From Flavobacteriaceae bacterium UJ101 (GTDB lineage Bacteria > Bacteroidota > Bacteroidia > Flavobacteriales > UJ101), in assembly GCA_001880285.1 (NCBI GenBank), contig CP016269.1, positions 1,808,501 through 1,872,500 on the forward strand: a stretch of 64,000 nt of DNA, in the 5' to 3' direction. How positions within the stretch are numbered: position 1 is the stretch's first letter; every line of letters starts with the position of its first letter. The translations under genes and the position numbers were made by a program. Under the pieces are notes generated by a model. That model did not search any database. It was given only the letters and a program-made list of their open reading frames with translations, and was not told where the DNA came from. Shown here piece after piece: positions 26,015 to 32,314 of this stretch.

Positions 26015-27206
26015 TTGATTGTTCTTTTTCGATCCATTCTTTAATGATTTCTTGAAATTTGAATATGGCATATTCACCATGCTTTGCTTGGGCTCCTACA
26101 CTAAACATAGGAGAAGACAATGACTTTTGTTGTTGTTCGCAAGCATAAATATCTTCTTCCATAAAATCCCCACTAGCCATAGGATCTGTGTTAGGATCTC
26201 CCTCATATTTTCCCTTCGTTCCATGATGACTCCAAAAATTACTCATTCCTGATTTTAAATATTGTTGAGTTTGTTTCCATTCACTCACATTCATCACTTT
26301 AGAACGAATGATAACTAGAGTACGATCAGGAGCCATAGGTATTACTTGAAAAGTACTCCAAGAACCTTCACTTTCAGCTAAACCTAAATTTGGAAATAAC
26401 CATGGAACGTAAGCTCCAATTTGATCTTCAGGGACAGAATCAATTAATACATAAGGTGATAATTTTTTAACATTCTCTCTATACTCAGGAATTAAAGGTT
26501 CGTAAAACCAATAATGAGGACCAATCCAACCAAATTCAGCTTTTTCATGATCGTACATATTCAAAGTTCCTTCATGAAGATGAGCTAAATGATAGTGATC
26601 AATATAGTTTTCTACTACAATTTTCCAATTAGCTTTGATTTCTTTCATGTAAAAAGGTTCTTCTTCCTTTTCTGAATATTCAATGAGTTCTTCTACTTTA
26701 TGAGGACCTAGATAGGGTTCAACTTCTCCAAAATAAGAGCGAATACTCGGAGCATTTTTTTCTGGATGAACAAATAACATACCTTTAAAAATATCAACAG
26801 AAGCTTCATGTAGGTTTAAATTACACTCATGTAATTTTTTGCCTTTTAAAGAAGGGAATTCCTCATTTTGCTTAGGTACAGAGGTTAAATTTCCTTCTAA
26901 ATCGTAAGTCCAATCGTGGTAAGGGCAAGTAATAGCTTTTTGATCTTTTCCTACTGCACGAAGTAATTGAGTTCCTCGATGTCGACAAATATTGTGAAAA
27001 GCTCTTAAACGATGGTCCCGTCCTTTAATAATAAAAATATTGTTAAGACCCGCCTGAATACTAATATAATCTCCAGGGTTTTGAATATCTTCAATAAAAC
27101 CAGCAAATTGCCATGTTTTACTAAAGATATGCTTCATTTCTAAGTCTAACCACTTTTGTGAAGTATAAGCTTCTACAGGTAAAGCGTGCATCATGGTTTT
27201 TTTCAT
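26007..27206 (-). CDS. Rieske 2Fe-2S aromatic-ring-hydroxylating/quaternary-amine oxygenase, alpha subunit
   Basis: 399 residues. The Rieske cluster motif is C74-x-H76 ... C94-x2-H97 (CRHRG and CPYHDW). The mononuclear iron site is D203-x2-H206-x4-H211 in NYIDHYHLAHLH, and the third ligand is probably an aspartate in EEDIYACEQQQ. The overall pattern resembles the CntA/choline monooxygenase branch and general ring-hydroxylating alpha subunits. No beta subunit is present. The reductase three genes downstream is the likely electron donor. An FNR/CRP-type box lies 55-70 bases upstream of the ATG. The substrate is unknown. Confidence 0.88.
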   Translation of the reverse strand: MKKTMMHALPVEAYTSQKWLDLEMKHIFSKTWQFAGFIEDIQNPGDYISIQAGLNNIFIIKGRDHRLRAFHNICRHRGTQLLRAVGKDQKAITCPYHDWTYDLEGNLTSVPKQNEEFPSLKGKKLHECNLNLHEASVDIFKGMLFVHPEKNAPSIRSYFGEVEPYLGPHKVEELIEYSEKEEEPFYMKEIKANWKIVVENYIDHYHLAHLHEGTLNMYDHEKAEFGWIGPHYWFYEPLIPEYRENVKKLSPYVLIDSVPEDQIGAYVPWLFPNLGLAESEGSWSTFQVIPMAPDRTLVIIRSKVMNVSEWKQTQQYLKSGMSNFWSHHGTKGKYEGDPNTDPMASGDFMEEDIYACEQQQKSLSSPMFSVGAQAKHGEYAIFKFQEIIKEWIEKEQSNE

Positions 27207-27219
27207 AATGAAAGGTATT

Positions 27220-27234
27220 TTGATTTGAGATCAA
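27220..27234 (-). promoter_or_regulatory. Second, loose FNR/CRP-like palindrome before the Rieske gene
   Basis: TTGAT-TTGAG-ATCAA has the same half sites as the boxes at 27262 and 27617 but a 5-base spacer instead of 4. Its centre is about 41 bp from the centre of the 27262 box. It overlaps the predicted start of transcription and the -7-like AATCTTTG (27232-27239). Confidence 0.4.
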
Positions 27235-27261
27235 AGATTATTAAAAGATAAGCATTATTTT

Positions 27262-27275
27262 TTGATTTATATCAA
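27262..27275 (-). promoter_or_regulatory. FNR/CRP-family box TTGATTTATATCAA
   Basis: A perfect TTGAT-N4-ATCAA palindrome, the classical FNR/DNR consensus. Its centre is about 41 bp upstream of the start point predicted from a near -7 element (AATCTTTG, 27232-27239 on the minus strand), the position of class II activation. It would act on the Rieske operon. Confidence 0.7.
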
Positions 27276-27301
27276 AAAGGAAGTTTGAAGAAATTGTATG
27301 G

Positions 27302-27565
27302 TTAGTTAAATATGGTTGTAAAAAGAGTAGAAATTGAATAGAAGCACATACTAATCCAAGTAATCATAATAAACCAATATAAAATAGGATTTTCTTTTTT
27401 ATGAATAGGTTCCATAAAATAGGTAGAGCCTGTTATAAGGTCAGGAATAACCCAAATTAAAAATAGAATTCCCCAAGCCCATTCCCATTGCATGAAAATG
27501 ATAAGATACATTAGAATTAAAGCAACGATTGTTCTCCATTTTTTTATACTAGAAGCCATAAACAT
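27302..27565 (-). CDS. Small hypothetical membrane protein
   Basis: 87 residues with three hydrophobic segments: IVALILMYLIIFMQWEWAW, GILFLIWVIPDLITG and ILYWFIMITWISMCFYSIS. The first two may be one hairpin. It is rich in tryptophan. No family recognised. Its promoter region is shared with the divergent cytochrome c gene, and one FNR/CRP-type box lies midway, so the two are probably co-regulated. ATG at 27565 is used; ATG at 27559 is possible. Confidence 0.7.
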   Translation of the reverse strand: MFMASSIKKWRTIVALILMYLIIFMQWEWAWGILFLIWVIPDLITGSTYFMEPIHKKENPILYWFIMITWISMCFYSISTLFTTIFN

Positions 27566-27616
27566 ATTTTATATTGTATAACATTGCTAAATTAGGGTTA
27601 AATAAAAGAATATCTT

Positions 27617-27630
27617 TTGATATAAATCAA
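27617..27630. promoter_or_regulatory. FNR/CRP-family box TTGATATAAATCAA shared by divergent promoters
   Basis: A perfect TTGAT-N4-ATCAA palindrome midway between the start codons at 27565 (minus) and 27684 (plus). On the plus strand a -7 element TATCTTTG is at 27653-27660; on the minus strand TAATTTAG at 27587-27594 is one base off the consensus. Both give start points about 40-41 bp from the centre of the box, so one site could activate both genes. Confidence 0.72.
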
Positions 27631-27683
27631 AAAATAGTAATAAGGATCCGTTTATCTTTGCTCTGTTCAGAAAAAAATAAAAA

Positions 27684-29039
27684 ATGAGAAAAATTTCCAT
27701 CATTATTTTAATAGGCTTAATAAGTAGTAATTTTTATAAAAACTATTCTTATGAAAAAGTTAACCCTATTGATATTAATAAAGAAGGATTAGGTTTATTA
27801 GAAAAACTTCAAGGACATTGGGTTGGGACTAATGAAGTATTAGGAATGAAGTTTCCATGGTTTTCTTTTGATTATCGAGCTATTTCTCCTTCACATATTC
27901 ACGGTATTTTTGAAGGAGGAACTTCAGGAAACTTATTAACTTCTTTTTTTGTAACTAATTTTAAAGGGAAGAGAACAATCATGGCTCGAAATGGAGGTGT
28001 TTTAAATGGTATTTATCGTTCCTCCTATTTTGTCCTAGATCGAGTAGAGCATTCTAAAGATGAAGATTATTATCGATTGGTAGATGCTATTGGAGGGGAG
28101 AAATTGATGTATATGGAGCTTATGTTTAAAAAAGAAGAACTTGTTTGGAATGTATACACAAGTCAATTAGGAGCTGATTCAAAACCTAGTAAACACATGG
28201 AGTTTAAAGCCAAAAGGAATTCTGTTTTATTAGCTCAGAAGGCAGCTGAACAAGTTGGCTTTCCTCAAAACAAAATTGCTTTTGATTTATCGAAAGGTTT
28301 TAATACAACTCAATTATATGGAAATTTAGAAAGAAAAACAGCTACTTTTTTAAGTAAATCATCCCATCTTGATGTGTATGATTTAGCAAAGAAAGCTCAA
28401 GATGTAATCACCATAGCTGATTATCCTTTTTTAAGTACATTACATATGAAGTTAATTAAAAACCCAGCTCATAAAAAAGTAAAAACGTTTATTTACCTCT
28501 CTAGTGAACCACTGGCTGATAAAGTAGGTTTTAAAAGTATGGAAGCTTTTAATTCTGTTTTATTATTTCCTGAATTGAATCCTACTGTATCAGAATTTCG
28601 TTTTACGTATTTACATCCGGGTGATTATTTTATAACGATCATTTCTGATACAGATGAAAATGGAGAAGTTTCTATGAATGATATAGTGTTACCAAGTCAG
28701 TTAATTACCATTCTTCCAGAAGAAAATAAGGAGATGGTGATTGCTGTAGAAAAAGGAGTTGTACAAAAAGAGCATATCAATGATTTTATAAAGCCAATCA
28801 GTTTCGAAGAAGATGTAGAAGTTATTATTCAAAATATGTGTTTGTTTTGTCATAGTGGAGATTTACCAAGCGGAGGTTTAGATTTAAGTACAAAAGAAAA
28901 TATAAAGAAAGCAATAGAAGAAAATGGATTACTCTATAGAATTAATAATATGGATAACCCAATGCCTCCTGAAGGATTATTAGATGGGGAATACCGAACT
29001 ACAATAGAAAATTGGCAAAAAACAGGGTTTAATGATTAG
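27684..29039 (+). CDS. Exported three-part protein: lipocalin-like domain, beta domain, C-terminal cytochrome c domain
   Basis: 451 residues with an N-terminal signal (ISIIILIGLISSNF). Residues about 35-180 look like a lipocalin/nitrobindin-like barrel (KLQGHWVGTNEV, GGTSGNLLTSFF). Residues about 195-350 are beta-rich and include an EF-hand-like loop, DTDENGEVSMND. The C-terminal 75 residues hold a covalent heme site C386-L-F-C389-H390 and a likely Met ligand in NPMPPEG. I do not recognise the whole architecture. An electron-transfer or heme-sensing role in the periplasm is an inference. Promoter and FNR/CRP box lie directly upstream; it is convergent with the Crp/Fnr-like gene, only 2 bases apart. 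Confidence 0.7.
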   Translation: MRKISIIILIGLISSNFYKNYSYEKVNPIDINKEGLGLLEKLQGHWVGTNEVLGMKFPWFSFDYRAISPSHIHGIFEGGTSGNLLTSFFVTNFKGKRTIMARNGGVLNGIYRSSYFVLDRVEHSKDEDYYRLVDAIGGEKLMYMELMFKKEELVWNVYTSQLGADSKPSKHMEFKAKRNSVLLAQKAAEQVGFPQNKIAFDLSKGFNTTQLYGNLERKTATFLSKSSHLDVYDLAKKAQDVITIADYPFLSTLHMKLIKNPAHKKVKTFIYLSSEPLADKVGFKSMEAFNSVLLFPELNPTVSEFRFTYLHPGDYFITIISDTDENGEVSMNDIVLPSQLITILPEENKEMVIAVEKGVVQKEHINDFIKPISFEEDVEVIIQNMCLFCHSGDLPSGGLDLSTKENIKKAIEENGLLYRINNMDNPMPPEGLLDGEYRTTIENWQKTGFND

Positions 29040-29041
29040 CA

Positions 29042-29605
29042 TTACTTTTTACCTCTTATTCGACTCAATGTTTCTTGGCTGACTCCTAACATTGAAGCAA
29101 TGTGACCTAAATTTGCTCTCTGTGTAATATCAGGATAATAGTGTAATAATAAATCATATTTTTCTTTAGCAGATAAAAAATAATATCCTTTATAAAAATG
29201 ATCGAGCATTGCCAAGTCTTGTTGACTAATCATGCGCATTGAGCGCTCTAGTATGGGATGTTTTTTGTATAAAACTTCCCATTTTTCATAACTAATTGAA
29301 ACGAGTATAGAATCTTCGGTTGTTTCATATAGCTCTTCTGTAGATTGATTGAATATGTAACTATGCCAAGCTGTAAAAAAATGATGATGTGTGTAAATCC
29401 AATGAGTGATTTCTTTATCTTTATAATAGAAATAAGAACGGACAGTTCCTTTAACTAAAAAATATAACTGTTTACAAAAAATACCTTTTGGAATAATAGT
29501 AGTATTCTTTTTGTAGTGATCAATTTTAGAAGCTTTCTTTAAATCTTCAATAATTTCATCAGTTAAATGACAGTATGTTTTGATATAATGTATAAATTCT
29601 TCCAT
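29042..29605 (-). CDS. Crp/Fnr family transcriptional regulator
   Basis: 187 residues: an N-terminal cyclic-nucleotide-binding-like barrel (IIPKGIFCKQLYFLVKGTVRSYF) and a C-terminal helix-turn-helix (LGHIASMLGVSQETLSRI). It has no N-terminal cluster of cysteines, so it is not a 4Fe-4S FNR; only Cys12 and Cys44 lie in that half. This short type is very common in Bacteroidota. It is next to two genes with FNR/CRP-type boxes, but its recognition helix (SQETLSRIR) cannot be shown to read TTGAT. I call it a candidate regulator only. Confidence 0.85.
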   Translation of the reverse strand: MEEFIHYIKTYCHLTDEIIEDLKKASKIDHYKKNTTIIPKGIFCKQLYFLVKGTVRSYFYYKDKEITHWIYTHHHFFTAWHSYIFNQSTEELYETTEDSILVSISYEKWEVLYKKHPILERSMRMISQQDLAMLDHFYKGYYFLSAKEKYDLLLHYYPDITQRANLGHIASMLGVSQETLSRIRGKK

Positions 29606-29608
29606 ATT

Positions 29609-30502
29609 CTAAAATAATGATAAAAATTGAGTTTTAAGAATGTTGTGCAAAACAGGATTTCTATTTTTCTTATTCCAAATTATCGATAATACAGCTTGTT
29701 GTCTAATATTAGGAATCTCAAGAAATTTTACCTTCAAATTAAACCCTTTTTGTAAAGAGGTTGGAACAACGGCAATTCCCAAGCCATTTTCAACTAAAGT
29801 AAAGATGGTTTGTGCATGTACAGATCGATGACTGATATTGGGTTCAAATCCCTGGTCCTCAAAAATACTCATGATTTTTTGATAGTATAAAGGACTATAG
29901 TCTTTTGAAAAAAGAATAAAATTTTCTTCTTCCAATTGTTTCATACTTTTAAAATTGTCATGAGTTAAAAAATGCTTCTGGGGAAGAACAACAGAAAAAG
30001 TGTCATTGAAAACGGTTTTGATTTGAATATCATTTGGAACTTGATCTAAGCGTACAAACCCTAAGTCTAAGGCATTGCTTTGGATAGCTTCTACTTGTTT
30101 TAAATTAGAAATTTCTTCAAAGTTCATGTGAGTATTAGGAAAATGAGTGTTCATGGTTACCAATAATTTTGGTATGATGGTTTGCATAGCAGAGCCCACA
30201 AAACCAATAGTAAGTTCCCCTTCTTCTCCTTTGTCTAATTTTTTTATGTGTTGTTGAGTTTGTTTTAAATGATTAAAAATAAAATCAGTCTCTTTTTTTA
30301 AATAATGCCCCGCAGGAGTTAATTGTACTTTACGCTTATTTCGGGAAAATAATTCAACTTCTAATAAGTTTTCCATTTGTTTGATTTGACGACTTAAACC
30401 AGGTTGTGAGATGAATAGTTTTTCTGCAGCCCTTCTAAAATGTAATTCTTCAGCAACTGCTTTGAAATAATGAAGGTGTCGTAATTCTAATTGATAACTC
30501 AT
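29609..30502 (-). CDS. LysR family transcriptional regulator (divergent from hutH)
   Basis: 297 residues from ATG 30502. The N-terminal winged helix shows LRHLHYFKAVAEELHFRRAAEKL and SQPGLSRQIKQMENLLEVELF, both typical. A periplasmic-binding-like sensor domain covers residues about 90-290 (LTIGFVGSAMQTIIPKLL). The longer frame from 30670 includes a translated palindromic repeat and is rejected. The gene is divergent from hutH, so control of histidine use is a fair inference, but the ligand is unknown. A palindrome ATAACT-ATG-AGTTAT is centred on its own start codon. Confidence 0.88.
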   Translation of the reverse strand: MSYQLELRHLHYFKAVAEELHFRRAAEKLFISQPGLSRQIKQMENLLEVELFSRNKRKVQLTPAGHYLKKETDFIFNHLKQTQQHIKKLDKGEEGELTIGFVGSAMQTIIPKLLVTMNTHFPNTHMNFEEISNLKQVEAIQSNALDLGFVRLDQVPNDIQIKTVFNDTFSVVLPQKHFLTHDNFKSMKQLEEENFILFSKDYSPLYYQKIMSIFEDQGFEPNISHRSVHAQTIFTLVENGLGIAVVPTSLQKGFNLKVKFLEIPNIRQQAVLSIIWNKKNRNPVLHNILKTQFLSLF

Positions 30503-30543
30503 AGTTATTAAATGTTGATAAAAATAGTATTTATAATTATCAA
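30494..30543. promoter_or_regulatory. Candidate LysR operator region between lysR-type gene and hutH
   Basis: Two inverted repeats: ATAACT-cat-AGTTAT at 30494-30508, centred on the regulator's start codon, and TTGATAA (30515-30521) with TTATCAA (30537-30543), spacer 15. The second contains a T-N11-A core typical for LysR proteins. Both lie in the divergent region. Binding is not shown. Confidence 0.4.
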
Positions 30544-30611
30544 TAATAAAACTTAAATTTGAGATAAGCAAATGTGAATTGAGAATAAAGATAGAAAGAG
30601 AAAAGAATATA

Positions 30612-30638
30612 GATTCCGAAATAAATTCGGGATGACAT
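30612..30638 (+). repeat. Solitary palindromic extragenic repeat upstream of hutH
   Basis: ATTCCGAA-ataaa-TTCGGGAT (30613-30633) followed by GACAT. It has the same layout as the paired copies at 8974-8999 and ends in the same ATGACA-like edge. Like the truB copy it is followed toward the gene by AC-rich leader sequence containing AATAACCAATATAC. Confidence 0.65.
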
Positions 30639-30700
30639 TTATCATTCAAAACTAATAACCAATATACCAAATACTAACATACTAAAATACCAACAAGTAC

Positions 30701-32263
30701 ATGAAAAATATATTTCAATATGGGCATGATTTTTTAACGTCAGGTATAGCGTTAAAAATAGCAAAAGGGGAAGTAAAAGGAATTTTAACAGATTCTACAA
30801 AAGATAAAGTACAAAATTGTCGTGAAATTGTAGAGGATATTGCACATTCAGATAAAGTAGTGTATGGAATTAATACAGGATTTGGAATTTTAGCTAATAA
30901 ACATATTTCTCCAGAAGATGGGAAAACATTGCAATATAAAATTTTACAAAGTCATAGTTCAGGTTTGGGAAAACCTATAGCAGAAGATATCGCGAAACTA
31001 ATGCTAGTAACTAAAGTTCACGCTTTAGCGAAAGGCTTTTCAGGATGTCAATTGCAAACTTTAGAACGGTTAATTTGGCATATTGAAAATGATGTAATTC
31101 CTGTTATTCCAGAAAAAGGTTCTGTGGGTGCTTCAGGAGATTTAGCACCGCTTTCACATATGAGTTTGCCTTTAATTGGATTAGGTGAAGTGTTTTTTCA
31201 AGGAAATATTGTACCTACAGAAGAAGTATTAAAGCAATTTGATTTAAATCCCATTCCGTTAAGTTATAAAGAAGGTCTTTCATTGATTAATGGGACGCAA
31301 TTTATGCTAGCACATGCTATTAAAGCAGTGGAGCGTTTACAAAATGCATTGGATACAGCAGATATCATTGGAGCTATGAGTATTGAAGCCTTGATGGGAT
31401 CGCAATCTCCATTTCAGCCTCATTTTCATGAATTAAGGCCGTATAAAGGGAATAAATTAGTAGCGCAACGTATTCGAAAAATTTTAGAGAACTCTGAAAT
31501 AGGAAATTCTCATGTAGATTGTGATCGTGTTCAGGATCCTTACTCTATGCGATGTATTCCACAGGTTCATGGAGCTACTCGAAATGCATGGCTGCATTTA
31601 AAAGAAACGGTTGAAATTGAATTAAATGCCGTTACCGATAATCCTATCATTTTTTCAGAAACCGATACCATTAGTGGAGGTCATTTTCATGGACAACCTA
31701 TTGCTCTTCCAATGGATTATGCTTGTTTCGCAGCAGCTGAATTAGGGAATATTTCAGATAGAAGAACGTATTTATTAATAGAAGGAAAGTGGGACTTACC
31801 TGTTCTTTTAATGGACAATATAGGTTTGAATAGTGGATTTATGATTCCACAATATGCAACAGCCGCTTTGGTTACCGAAAATAAAACATTGTGTTTCCCA
31901 AGTAGTGCTGATAGTATTCCCACTTCATTAGGGCAAGAAGATCATGTGAGTATGGGAAGTATTAGTGGACGTAAATTAAATACTGTGATATCCAATTTAG
32001 AACAGATTTTAGCCATAGAACTATTAAATGCTGCCCAAGCATTAGATTTCCGAAGACCTTTAAAATCATCTGCAATTGTTGAAGAAATGCATGCATTAGT
32101 TCGTTCAAAAGTTGATTTTGCTACAGAAGATCGTGTATTTGCTACAGATATTGCTAAAGTACATGAATTGATTCATAGCAATGAATTTATCAATCATTTT
32201 AATCAGAAAACAATAGAATTAGGTTTAAATGTAAATGAAACTTTTGAAGAATTTTCAATTTAG
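30701..32263 (+). CDS. hutH: Histidine ammonia-lyase
   Basis: Removes ammonia from histidine to give urocanate, first step of histidine degradation. 520 residues. The catalytic MIO group forms from Ala144-Ser145-Gly146 in GSVGASGDLAPLSH. YGINTGFG, RVQDPYSMRCIPQVHGA and TDNPIIF are further family signatures. hutU follows after 51 bases. The leader is AC-rich without a Shine-Dalgarno sequence and has a palindromic repeat in front. Confidence 0.97.
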   Translation: MKNIFQYGHDFLTSGIALKIAKGEVKGILTDSTKDKVQNCREIVEDIAHSDKVVYGINTGFGILANKHISPEDGKTLQYKILQSHSSGLGKPIAEDIAKLMLVTKVHALAKGFSGCQLQTLERLIWHIENDVIPVIPEKGSVGASGDLAPLSHMSLPLIGLGEVFFQGNIVPTEEVLKQFDLNPIPLSYKEGLSLINGTQFMLAHAIKAVERLQNALDTADIIGAMSIEALMGSQSPFQPHFHELRPYKGNKLVAQRIRKILENSEIGNSHVDCDRVQDPYSMRCIPQVHGATRNAWLHLKETVEIELNAVTDNPIIFSETDTISGGHFHGQPIALPMDYACFAAAELGNISDRRTYLLIEGKWDLPVLLMDNIGLNSGFMIPQYATAALVTENKTLCFPSSADSIPTSLGQEDHVSMGSISGRKLNTVISNLEQILAIELLNAAQALDFRRPLKSSAIVEEMHALVRSKVDFATEDRVFATDIAKVHELIHSNEFINHFNQKTIELGLNVNETFEEFSI

Positions 32264-32314
32264 AATATCAAATTAATAACATACTAATATTCCAATATAC
32301 TAAATACAAAGCAA

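Noticed and set aside
26015-26080. Longer start of the VOC gene
   Set aside because: It would overlap the Rieske coding sequence by 74 bases with lysine-rich residues unlike the family; ATG 26014 fits the fold start.
29042-29605. Calling the Crp/Fnr-type gene an oxygen-sensing FNR
   Set aside because: The cysteine cluster needed for a 4Fe-4S centre is missing.
29835-29855. tRNA T-arm-like GGGTTCAAATCCC
   Set aside because: It lies inside the LysR coding sequence in antisense and no acceptor or anticodon arms fit around it.
30503-30670. N-terminal extension of the LysR-type gene (56 residues)
   Set aside because: It translates the palindromic repeat and leader sequence and does not resemble any LysR N-terminus; ATG 30502 gives the normal 297-residue protein.
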